From NCBI GenBank assembly GCA_015493425.1, contig WGDG01000056.1:1-12363 (forward strand): a DNA stretch of 12,363 bases. Reading direction: 5' to 3'. Below the pieces are notes generated by a model, which worked only from the letters and a program-made list of their open reading frames with translations, was not told where the DNA came from and did no database searches. Each line of letters begins with the position of its first letter. Within the stretch, counting starts at the first letter, position 1. Below, one piece after another: positions 5,843 to 12,363 of this stretch. The translations under genes were made by a program, and so were the position numbers. This stretch comes from Sulfurovum sp. GTDB taxonomy: Bacteria > Campylobacterota > Campylobacteria > Campylobacterales > Sulfurovaceae.

Positions 5843-7179
5843 CACTCTTCTTTTTATGGACAGATATACTGGTGTGGACACTGGTTGCCGTAGCAGTTAC
5901 GGGTAGCTGGATGCTGCTACGCTCTCCTGTCTCCCGGCAGAAGTGGATAATGATTTTCCGTTCAAAGATTGCGATGGCATCAGCGATTGTGCTCATGTTC
6001 TACTTGGCATTTGCATTGCTTGATTCCGTCCACTTCAAAATCAACAAACCCAACGGGGGAGCACCTATTGTGTCCCTTCTTGATATGGCAATGGCGCACC
6101 AGAAGGATTTTTCCGAGCGTACTTATTCTGCACCTTTTGCGACACATGAATATACCAAAAGCATTGTTGTCGACGCTGCAGGCAAGAGTACACAGCGCTA
6201 TTTGCCGTTGAAATATGTTCAGAAAGGACAGATGCTTTCGGCTTCTTTGAAGGGGATTTTGGCAGGTATGCTTATTGCCGTTGTGTTGATTGGGCTGCAT
6301 CTGCTTTGGCGTTCAAAAGGCGATTTTAGTATGCGGCTCAAGACAGTTTTCCTGGGTGAAACGCAGCTGCCGTGGCGGACGGCTTATGGCGTGTTTACCC
6401 TAATGACAGTGCTGCTTGCCTGGCTTTATGTGATGAGCTTCTCATACCATGTGCTCGGTACCGACAAGGTTGGCGGTGATGTTTTCTATGCGGCTCTCAA
6501 AAGTATCCGTACGGGGGTGCTTATCGGTACGCTGACAACACTGGTAACGCTGCCGCTTGCGATCTTCCTTGGTGTGAGTGCGGGATACTTCAGAGGGTGG
6601 GTGGATGACCTCATTCAGTACCTTTATACCACACTCAGTTCCATCCCCGGTGTGCTGCTGATTGCTGCCGGGGTGCTGATGATGCAGGTAATGATGGACA
6701 ATCATCCTGACTGGTTCGCTTCGACAATAGAACGCTCCGATTTACGACTGCTCTTTCTGATCGTGATTTTGGGGGTAACCAGCTGGACAGGGCTTTGTAG
6801 GATGCTCAGAGCCGAAACACTTCGTATTGCAAAGATGGATTTTGTGACAGCTGCGAAGGCATTTGGGGTAAGCAAGTGGCGTATTATGGCGCGGCATATC
6901 GTACCCAACCTGACCCACATCATTCTTATTTCCATCGTGTTGGACTTTTCTGGACTGGTACTGGCTGAGGCGGTTCTTTCGTATGTAGGTGTAGGCGTAG
7001 ATCCGACCATGTACAGCTGGGGAAATATGATCAACCAGGCACGCCTTGAGATGGCACGTGAACCGATGGTGTGGTGGTCACTCTTTGCATCGTTCATTTT
7101 TATGTTCATTCTGGTGCTGGCAGCCAACCTCTTCTCTGACAGGGTACAGCAGGTACTTGATCCGAGAAATGCACAATGA
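5839..7179 (+). CDS. DppC-like ABC transporter permease with long N-terminal extension
   Basis: This 446-residue partner permease starts at a GTG overlapping the upstream TGA by four bases. The conserved DppC core starts at HVLGTDKVGGDVF (204-216). The EAA loop is DFVTAAKAFGVSKWRIMARH (334-353), followed by LSYVGVGVDP (380-389), and the protein ends in LDPRNAQ. Ordinary DppC/OppC proteins are about 300 residues and have one helix ahead of the LGTD motif. Here there appear to be four (about 8-26, 45-62, 138-156 and 183-202), with a soluble, probably periplasmic loop of about 70 residues (63-135). The extra part may contact the anchored binding protein, which is an inference. The GAGG about ten bases before the start lies in the coding end of dppB. 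Confidence 0.92.
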   Translation: MTLFFLWTDILVWTLVAVAVTGSWMLLRSPVSRQKWIMIFRSKIAMASAIVLMFYLAFALLDSVHFKINKPNGGAPIVSLLDMAMAHQKDFSERTYSAPFATHEYTKSIVVDAAGKSTQRYLPLKYVQKGQMLSASLKGILAGMLIAVVLIGLHLLWRSKGDFSMRLKTVFLGETQLPWRTAYGVFTLMTVLLAWLYVMSFSYHVLGTDKVGGDVFYAALKSIRTGVLIGTLTTLVTLPLAIFLGVSAGYFRGWVDDLIQYLYTTLSSIPGVLLIAAGVLMMQVMMDNHPDWFASTIERSDLRLLFLIVILGVTSWTGLCRMLRAETLRIAKMDFVTAAKAFGVSKWRIMARHIVPNLTHIILISIVLDFSGLVLAEAVLSYVGVGVDPTMYSWGNMINQARLEMAREPMVWWSLFASFIFMFILVLAANLFSDRVQQVLDPRNAQ

Positions 7180-8867
7180 AAAAATATACAATGATTTCAT
7201 CTAAACACCACCAAGGAGATATTATTATAGATGAGAAAAAAGAGAATCCGGTACTGGACATTGAAAATCTGACTGTCAGCGTGGCGGGTAAAACGCTGCT
7301 TGACAATGTCGGTTTTACGATTGGCCGGGCGGAAACCTTTGCACTGGTAGGAGAGTCCGGCAGCGGCAAGTCACTGACCTCCCTGTCGATTATGAGGCTG
7401 CTGCCCGAAGCACTTAGCGTTGAAGATGGTGATGTAAAACTGTATGGCACATCACTCTTTGAAATCCCGGAATATGAGATGCAGCATATTCGAGGCAGCC
7501 GTATTGCGATGATCTTTCAGGAGCCGATGAGTGCACTTAACCCTGTCATGACTGTCGGTGCACAGGTGGAAGAGGTGGTACGGCTGCACCTGAAGCTCTC
7601 AAAAGCTGAGGCAAAAGCACGTGTTCTTTCCCTTTTTGAAGAAGTGGCAATTCCCGATCCGGAGATACGTTATAGATGGTACCCCCACCAGCTCTCCGGC
7701 GGACAAAAGCAGCGTGTGATGATTGCAATGGCGTTGGCATGCGAACCGGATCTGTTGATTGCCGATGAACCGACCACTGCGCTGGATGTTACCATTCAGG
7801 CACAGGTATTGCAATTGTTGAAGCATATTCAAAAAGAGCGTGGTTTTTCTATTCTTTTTATTACCCATGATCTGTCTGTTGTGGCACAGGTAGCTGAGCG
7901 GATAGCGGTCATGCAAAAAGGGCACATTGTCGAAACAGCTGAAGCAGAGATGTTTTTCAAAGCCCCTCAACACCCCTATACGCGGCAGTTATTGAAAGAT
8001 GCACTTGGAAGCGGAGAGCGTGCATCGACACCACCGTCACATCCCCTGTTGGAGGTTCGGAATGTGAAGGTGTACTTTCCTGTTAAAAAAGGCATATTTC
8101 AAAGAAACAGAGCCGATATCAAAGCTGTAGATGGTGCTTCTTTCCGTATTGAAAAGGGCAAAACACTGGCACTGGTCGGGGAGTCTGGCAGCGGGAAGAG
8201 TACGATCGGACAGGCGATTCTTTCACTGGTTCCGGTGAAGGAGGGAGAGATTCTTTTTGAGGGTACTAACCTCGTTACTCTCTCCAAAACGCAGCTACAG
8301 CCTTACCGCCAAAAGATACAGGTGATCTTTCAGGATCCCTTTGCTGCCCTTGATCCCCGTATGCGGGTGGGGGAGATTATTGCTGAAGGGATGGAGAGTC
8401 TGGGTATGGGGCCAAAAACCAAGCAAGCACGCCGTGAAGCCATTATGAAACTTTTGCAAAAGGTAGAGCTTGATGCGGAGGCGATCGACCGCTATCCGCA
8501 CGAATTCTCCGGAGGACAGCGTCAGCGTATCGGGATTGCCCGTGCGCTGGCAGTCGAACCGGAGCTGATCATTTGTGACGAACCCACCTCCGCACTGGAT
8601 GTTACAGTCCGTGCACAGGTGCTTGAACTGCTTAAAAGGATACAGGAGGAGACGGGAGTGGCCTATCTTTTTATTACCCATGATCTCTCCATTGTGCCTG
8701 CTATTGCAGATGAGGTGGCAGTGATGCAGCAGGGGAAGATCGTAGAACAGGGGCGTGTGGCAGAGGTAATGAAACATCCGAAGGAAGCCTACACCAAAAC
8801 ACTGCTTGCCGCAGCCCCAAAACTTCCCAAAACCATACAAAAGGCATGTTATGACCATACTATTTGA
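7176..8867 (+). CDS. Fused double ATPase subunit (DppD-DppF type) of the ABC importer
   Basis: This 563-residue cytoplasmic protein joins the two ATPase domains that are separate DppD and DppF proteins in many bacteria; YejF and GsiA are known fusions. Domain 1 has Walker A GESGSGKS (59-66), Q115, signature LSGGQ (173-177), Walker B LLIADEP (193-199) and H231. Domain 2 has Walker A GESGSGKS (335-342), Q386, FSGGQ (444-448), LIICDEP (464-470) and H502. Both sites look intact, so ATP hydrolysis at both is expected. Each domain ends with the HPYT or AYT oligopeptide-transporter tail motif. The ATG at 7176 overlaps the permease stop by four bases but has a poor ribosome binding site. A much better AAGGAG lies inside the gene at 7213-7218, upstream of an out-of-frame ATG (7231), so the exact N-terminus is uncertain up to about residue 25. 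Confidence 0.93.
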   Translation: MKKYTMISSKHHQGDIIIDEKKENPVLDIENLTVSVAGKTLLDNVGFTIGRAETFALVGESGSGKSLTSLSIMRLLPEALSVEDGDVKLYGTSLFEIPEYEMQHIRGSRIAMIFQEPMSALNPVMTVGAQVEEVVRLHLKLSKAEAKARVLSLFEEVAIPDPEIRYRWYPHQLSGGQKQRVMIAMALACEPDLLIADEPTTALDVTIQAQVLQLLKHIQKERGFSILFITHDLSVVAQVAERIAVMQKGHIVETAEAEMFFKAPQHPYTRQLLKDALGSGERASTPPSHPLLEVRNVKVYFPVKKGIFQRNRADIKAVDGASFRIEKGKTLALVGESGSGKSTIGQAILSLVPVKEGEILFEGTNLVTLSKTQLQPYRQKIQVIFQDPFAALDPRMRVGEIIAEGMESLGMGPKTKQARREAIMKLLQKVELDAEAIDRYPHEFSGGQRQRIGIARALAVEPELIICDEPTSALDVTVRAQVLELLKRIQEETGVAYLFITHDLSIVPAIADEVAVMQQGKIVEQGRVAEVMKHPKEAYTKTLLAAAPKLPKTIQKACYDHTI

Positions 8868-9483
8868 TCTTGACGGTACACTGATCGACTCGACAGAGGC
8901 GATTTTGGAGAGTTTCGATGTTGCACTGAAAACGTTTGGTGAAGTATCATTTGATGAAGCGGCAATCAAAGCTGAGGTTGGCCATCCGCTCGATGCTATG
9001 TTCCGTACACTTGGTGTGCGCGAAGAGAAAGTATGGGAGCATGTGGCAGCCTACAAGGCGCACTACCGTACCATTGCATGTGAAAAAACCGTATTGCTCC
9101 CCCGTGCAAAAGAGGCGGTGGCACTGGCAGCAGCCCATGCCAGGCTTGGTGTTGTTACGACAAAAACGGCCGAGTACTCCAGGGAAATGCTGGTCTATAT
9201 GGGGATGATGGACTATTTTGAAGTGCTGATAGGCAGAGAAGATGTCACCCATCCCAAACCCCATTGTGAACCTATAGATAAAGCACTGGAAGCGATGCAT
9301 GTCTCCAAATCAGAGTGCTGGATGGTGGGAGATACACCGATGGATATGCTCGCTGCCAAATCAGCCGGTATCGACAGTGTCGCGGTCTGCTGCGGCTATA
9401 CGGGGAAGGAAACACTGCGTGAATATACGCCGAACATCGTTCCGGATGCGTATGAAGCTGTGCAATTTATTGTCGAATCATAA
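8851..9483 (+). CDS. HAD-superfamily phosphatase (phosphoglycolate phosphatase / PpaX-like)
   Basis: This 210-residue protein is a subfamily IA HAD phosphatase. Motif I is FDLDGT with nucleophile D6 and acid/base D8, motif II is VVTTKT (101-106), the motif III lysine is K136 in HPKP, and motif IV is MVGDTPMD (158-165) with D161 and D165 for magnesium. A helical cap lies between about residues 15 and 80. Substrates of close relatives include phosphoglycolate and pyrophosphate; the sequence does not decide between these or another small phosphate ester. The start at 8851 is preferred because the protein then begins directly with the catalytic strand and AAAAGG precedes it; a longer frame starting at 8806 lies wholly inside the ATPase gene. 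It overlaps that gene by 17 bases in another frame, so it is the last member of the importer operon. Confidence 0.88.
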   Translation: MTILFDLDGTLIDSTEAILESFDVALKTFGEVSFDEAAIKAEVGHPLDAMFRTLGVREEKVWEHVAAYKAHYRTIACEKTVLLPRAKEAVALAAAHARLGVVTTKTAEYSREMLVYMGMMDYFEVLIGREDVTHPKPHCEPIDKALEAMHVSKSECWMVGDTPMDMLAAKSAGIDSVAVCCGYTGKETLREYTPNIVPDAYEAVQFIVES

Positions 9484-9496
9484 CACGAAGTTAAAA

Positions 9497-9520
9497 AAAT
9501 TGTAATTTCAAGCACAATTT
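9497..9520. repeat. AT-rich inverted repeat after the phosphatase gene
   Basis: AAATTGT (9497-9503) and ACAATTT (9514-9520) are perfect 7-base inverted arms with a 10-base spacer, starting 14 bases after the phosphatase stop. The stem is too AT-rich to be a convincing intrinsic terminator. It could be a protein-binding dyad or a weak end signal for the importer operon. Confidence 0.35.
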
Positions 9521-9529
9521 AAGAGTCAC

Positions 9530-9543
9530 CCCATTACAATGGG
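9530..9543. repeat. Perfect dyad CCCATT-AC-AATGGG upstream of por
   Basis: Two 6-base arms surround a 2-base centre, ending 22 bases before the proposed por -10 and so covering the -35 to -50 zone. That is a plausible place for an activator or repressor to bind. No known regulator motif was matched. Confidence 0.35.
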
Positions 9544-9565
9544 AAACATTTTAGGATTTTGGGTG

Positions 9566-9571
9566 TATACT
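9566..9571 (+). promoter_or_regulatory. Candidate por operon -10 element (TATACT)
   Basis: TATACT, preceded by GGGTG, lies 30 bases before the porC ATG and predicts a leader of about 24 bases containing GAGGAG. It falls inside a longer upstream frame, which supports the porC start at 9602. No clear -35 is seen. Confidence 0.5.
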
Positions 9572-9601
9572 CAAATACTTAACCACTATAGAGGAGATAC
9601 T

Positions 9602-10165
9602 ATGATTGAGATCAGATGGCACAGCCGTGCAGGTCAGGGTGCCGTGACCGGTGCGAAGAGTCTCGGTGACATTGTCGCCACAACCGGAAAAGAGGTTCAG
9701 GCTTTTGCACTGTATGGTTCTGCAAAAAGAGGTGCAGCTCTCAGAGCCTATAACAGGATCGATGACAAACCGATCATTACACATGAGAAGTTTATGAATC
9801 CTGACTATGTTCTGGTCATCGACCCGGCATTGGCAATGACTGATGATATCACGATGAATGACAAAGAGACGACAAAATACATTATTACAACGCATTTGGA
9901 GAAGGATGAGCTGATCTCTCAGATTCCGGCGCTCCAGGACAAAGCGGACAGAGTTTATGTTGTCGACTGTATTGAGATCTCACTTGATACGATCGGCAGA
10001 TCAATTCCAAACGCGCCAATGCTTGGTGCTTTTGTCAAGGTCTCCGGAATGTTTGAACTGGATTATTTCCTCGAGAATATGAAGCGTGTTCTTGCAAAGT
10101 TCCCGCAGAAGATCATCGACGGTAACATGCAGGCAATCACAAGAGCCTATAACGAAGTGAAGTAG
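9602..10165 (+). CDS. porC: Pyruvate:ferredoxin oxidoreductase, gamma subunit
   Basis: This 187-residue gamma subunit belongs to the four-subunit enzyme that interconverts pyruvate plus CoA with acetyl-CoA plus CO2, using low-potential ferredoxin or flavodoxin. It starts with the family motif IRWHSRAGQGAVTGAKSLGD, continues with YGSAKRGAALRAY (about 38-50) and keeps the PNAPMLGAFVKVSG region (about 137-150). ATG at 9602 is chosen over an in-frame ATG at 9539 because GAGGAG lies five bases upstream, the conserved domain begins at residue 2, and a promoter element falls between the two. The gene order gamma-delta-alpha-beta matches Helicobacter porCDAB. In an autotroph the reaction is expected to run toward pyruvate synthesis. 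The 2-oxoacid subfamily is assigned from the whole cluster; this subunit alone could also belong to a related oxidoreductase. Confidence 0.92.
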   Translation: MIEIRWHSRAGQGAVTGAKSLGDIVATTGKEVQAFALYGSAKRGAALRAYNRIDDKPIITHEKFMNPDYVLVIDPALAMTDDITMNDKETTKYIITTHLEKDELISQIPALQDKADRVYVVDCIEISLDTIGRSIPNAPMLGAFVKVSGMFELDYFLENMKRVLAKFPQKIIDGNMQAITRAYNEVK

Positions 10166-10175
10166 GGAGAAAGAG

Positions 10176-10628
10176 ATGCAAGATCTTAAACTAAAAGCAG
10201 CAGAAAAACGCGGTATTCATCAACTCGGCGGTGACGAACTGGTTGGATGGGATGAGGTAACGCAGGGAATCATTTTGACCTCTTTTGAAGGAGATGCCAG
10301 TGATATCGTCCATAAAAAAGCGGAAGAACGTGATTACTCTGACTTTAACTCTTACACAGCGACAGTTGCTTCATGGAGAGTAAAAAAGCCTGTATTCAAC
10401 ATCGATGTCTGTATTGACTGTCAAAACTGCTGGGTATGGTGTCCGGATACATCGATCATTTCCAGAGACAAGCAGATGCTCGGTATTGATTATGACCACT
10501 GTAAAGGGTGTGAGGTATGTGTGGAAGTTTGTCCGACCAATCCGAAATCACTTCTGATGTTTAATGAGCAGGAAGACCTCGAGACAGCATTGTCTCAGTG
10601 GCCTGAAAAAAAGAAAAAAGAAAAGTAA
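10176..10628 (+). CDS. porD: Pyruvate:ferredoxin oxidoreductase, delta (ferredoxin) subunit
   Basis: This 150-residue electron-transfer subunit has two [4Fe-4S] motifs, each CxxCxxCxxxCP: cysteines 79, 82, 85 and 89, and cysteines 109, 112, 115 and 119. It carries electrons between the active-site chain and the external ferredoxin or flavodoxin. The N-terminal 70 residues precede the clusters, making it longer than the roughly 100-residue archaeal PorD; this fits the longer forms in Campylobacterota. It ends in a lysine-rich tail (PEKKKKEK) encoded by two A-runs. The start is ten bases after the porC stop, with GGGAG in the gap. Confidence 0.92.
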   Translation: MQDLKLKAAEKRGIHQLGGDELVGWDEVTQGIILTSFEGDASDIVHKKAEERDYSDFNSYTATVASWRVKKPVFNIDVCIDCQNCWVWCPDTSIISRDKQMLGIDYDHCKGCEVCVEVCPTNPKSLLMFNEQEDLETALSQWPEKKKKEK

Positions 10629-10637
10629 GGGGCTGTT

Positions 10638-11870
10638 ATGGCAGAAAAATTTGATTTGAATGAAAGAGAAGTATGGGATGGTAACTATGCCGCTTCTCAG
10701 GCATTGAGACAGGCTCGTGTAGACGTCGTTGCGGCGTACCCTATTACACCGTCGACACCAATTGTTGAGAATTATGGTGCCTATGTGGCAAACGGATATG
10801 TTGACGGAGAGTTCGTTATGGTTGAGTCCGAGCATGCTGCTATGTCAGGATGTGTCGGTGCTTCCGCAGCAGGTGGACGTGTTGCAACGGCAACCTCTTC
10901 ACAGGGATTTGCACTGATGGCAGAGGTACTTTACCAGGCATCCGGAATGAGACTCCCTATCGTACTGACTGTTGTCAACCGTGCGCTTGCTTCTCCTCTG
11001 AACGTACGTGGTGACCATGGTGATATGTATCTTGGACGTGACTCAGGATGGATCCAGATTGATGCATTCAATGCACAGGAAGCGTACGATCTGACCCTTT
11101 GTGCATTTAAAATCGGTGAAAACCACGATGTCAGACTTCCTGTTATGGTACATCAGGACGGATTCATTACATCGCACACTGCACAGAATGTCTACCCTCT
11201 CTCTGATGAGAAAGCGTATGAATTTATTGGGGACATTGTGCCGGTAGACGATATGCTTGATTTCTCAAGACCTGTCACCTACGGTGCACAGACAGAAGAG
11301 GACTGGCACTTTGAACACAAGGCCAAGCAGCACAAAGCACTGATGGACTCCAGAACAGTGATCGACGATGTTTTTGCAGAGTTTGAAAAGCTCACAGGCA
11401 GAAAATACAACAGAGTTGAAGGGTATGACATGGATGATGCAGAAGTGGTCATCGTGGCGCTCGGAACAACAGTTGAAACAGCACGTGTTGCTGCACAGGA
11501 GCTTAGAGAAGAAGGTGTAAAAGCCGGTGTTGTCGGTATTAGAGTATTTAGACCGTTCCCATTTGATCAGGTCAGAGATATGCTTGAGAACGCAAAATCG
11601 ATTGCAGTACTGGACAGATCAAGCCCAGGCGGTGCGATGGGAGCCTTCTTTAACGAAGTTTCTGCTGCACTCTATACGACACCGAACAGACCGCTGATTA
11701 CCAATTACATTTATGGTCTTGGCGGAAGGGACTTCTCTGTTGCGGAAGCGAAGCGAATCTTCTTGGAGCAGAAAGCGAATGCTGATGCCGGACACATTAC
11801 GACAGATATCCAGCAGTTCTCAGGACTCAGAGGACCACACCTCGGATATTTCCAGACAAAAAGGAGCTAA
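10638..11870 (+). CDS. porA: Pyruvate:ferredoxin oxidoreductase, alpha subunit
   Basis: This 410-residue subunit contributes the pyrimidine-binding half of the thiamine diphosphate site and binds the 2-oxoacid and CoA. The substrate-binding motif YPITPST is at 34-40, the ESEHAAMSG motif with the thiamine-contacting glutamates is at 63-71, and NVRGDHGDMY (122-131) holds Arg124, the expected counterpart of the pyruvate-contacting arginine in Desulfovibrio enzyme. The C-terminal domain carries VVIVALGTTVETARVAA and the VGIRVFRPFP motif. Length is normal for PorA. The start lies nine bases after the porD stop, with AAGGGG about six bases upstream. Arg is mostly AGA or CGT, as in the other por genes, which fits high expression. 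Confidence 0.94.
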   Translation: MAEKFDLNEREVWDGNYAASQALRQARVDVVAAYPITPSTPIVENYGAYVANGYVDGEFVMVESEHAAMSGCVGASAAGGRVATATSSQGFALMAEVLYQASGMRLPIVLTVVNRALASPLNVRGDHGDMYLGRDSGWIQIDAFNAQEAYDLTLCAFKIGENHDVRLPVMVHQDGFITSHTAQNVYPLSDEKAYEFIGDIVPVDDMLDFSRPVTYGAQTEEDWHFEHKAKQHKALMDSRTVIDDVFAEFEKLTGRKYNRVEGYDMDDAEVVIVALGTTVETARVAAQELREEGVKAGVVGIRVFRPFPFDQVRDMLENAKSIAVLDRSSPGGAMGAFFNEVSAALYTTPNRPLITNYIYGLGGRDFSVAEAKRIFLEQKANADAGHITTDIQQFSGLRGPHLGYFQTKRS

Positions 11871-11872
11871 GT

Positions 11873-12363
11873 ATGGCGATTACATCCATTAAAAACCTGA
11901 AAGAATTTTCAACCAACAACGACCGATTTGAAGGGGCACATACACTCTGCCCGGGGTGTGCCCACTCTATGATCGTCAGAGAGCTGATGAACTGTACCGA
12001 TGACAACCTTGTGATCGCTTCCAACACAGGATGTTTGGAAGTCTCCACCGCAGTCTACCCGTTTACTTCATGGGATACTTCATGGATTCACATTGGTTTT
12101 GAGAATGCCGCAACTGCAGTCAGTGGTGCTGAAGCAATGTTTAAGGCAAGAAAGAAAAAAGGTACACTCAAAGACAACGATGCTTCTGTGAAGTTCGTTG
12201 CATTTGGCGGTGACGGTTCTACTTATGACATCGGTTTCCAGTGGCTCTCAGGCGCAATGGAGCGAGGACATGACTTTACCTACATTTGTCTTGACAACGA
12301 GAACTATGCCAACACAGGCGGACAGCGTTCTTCAGCAACACCGATCGGTGCACACACTTCGAC
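11873..12363 (+). CDS. porB: Pyruvate:ferredoxin oxidoreductase, beta subunit (partial, cut by right edge)
   Basis: An ATG two bases after the porA stop opens a frame that stays open to the window edge, giving 163 codons. AAGGAG lies inside the end of porA, six bases before the start. The subunit binds thiamine diphosphate and the [4Fe-4S] cluster next to it. CPGCAH supplies C26 and C29, and NTGC supplies C54, three of the usual four cluster ligands; the fourth should be in the missing part. The thiamine/magnesium motif is seen as GGDGSTYDIGFQWL followed after a normal spacing by DNENYANTGGQRS. PorB proteins are about 300 residues, so roughly half is missing. With the three upstream genes it completes the pyruvate synthase. 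Confidence 0.93.
   Translation, partial: MAITSIKNLKEFSTNNDRFEGAHTLCPGCAHSMIVRELMNCTDDNLVIASNTGCLEVSTAVYPFTSWDTSWIHIGFENAATAVSGAEAMFKARKKKGTLKDNDASVKFVAFGGDGSTYDIGFQWLSGAMERGHDFTYICLDNENYANTGGQRSSATPIGAHTS

Noticed and set aside
8295..8969. Minus-strand frame of 224 codons across the ATPase end and the phosphatase start
   Set aside because: It is antisense to two genes with complete catalytic motifs and has no recognisable domain.
9539..9601. N-terminal extension of porC from an ATG at 9539
   Set aside because: It contains the proposed -10 element and lacks a ribosome site, while the family domain starts right after the ATG at 9602, which has GAGGAG.
10608..10625. A-runs encoding the lysine tail of porD as a programmed frameshift
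   Set aside because: The stop is a few codons downstream and the frame is already complete, so slippage would change only the last residues; nothing suggests a functional shift.

Overview
The window looks like the chromosome of a sulfur-oxidising autotroph of the Campylobacterota, most like Sulfurovum or Sulfurimonas. This is inferred from three things: a sulfide:quinone oxidoreductase (SQR), a four-subunit pyruvate:ferredoxin oxidoreductase in gamma-delta-alpha-beta order (the porCDAB order known from Helicobacter), and moderate GC with tight, overlapping operons. No rRNA, tRNA, insertion sequence, integrase or CRISPR array is visible.

Left arm, minus strand (1-2424). SQR starts at 2424 and is followed by an unrecognised 57-residue gene (902 to 729) with a strong ribosome binding site and a hydrophobic, basic C-terminal helix. 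A UUCG-capped hairpin (704-721) follows. Next, still on the minus strand, is a protein that aligns throughout with peptide deformylase but has lost all three metal ligands and the catalytic glutamate; it carries a C-terminal extension and runs off the left edge.

Centre, plus strand (2684-9483). After a 259-base divergent control region comes a tightly packed peptide/opine-type ABC importer operon: a large periplasmic binding protein with its own C-terminal membrane anchor, a DppB-like permease, a DppC-like permease with a long N-terminal extension, one polypeptide carrying both ATPase domains, and a HAD-family phosphatase. Successive genes abut or overlap by 4 to 17 bases, so translation is probably coupled.

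Right arm, plus strand (9602-12363). After a 118-base gap with a promoter and two inverted repeats comes porC-porD-porA-porB, with porB cut by the right edge. In autotrophic Campylobacterota this enzyme carboxylates acetyl-CoA to pyruvate, leading out of the reductive TCA cycle. SQR would feed sulfide electrons into the quinone pool, part of which could supply reductant for this fixation.

Most of the window is ordinary core metabolism. The parts most worth a second look are the small SQR-linked gene, the pseudo-deformylase, the unusual SQR cysteine set and the anchored or extended transporter subunits.
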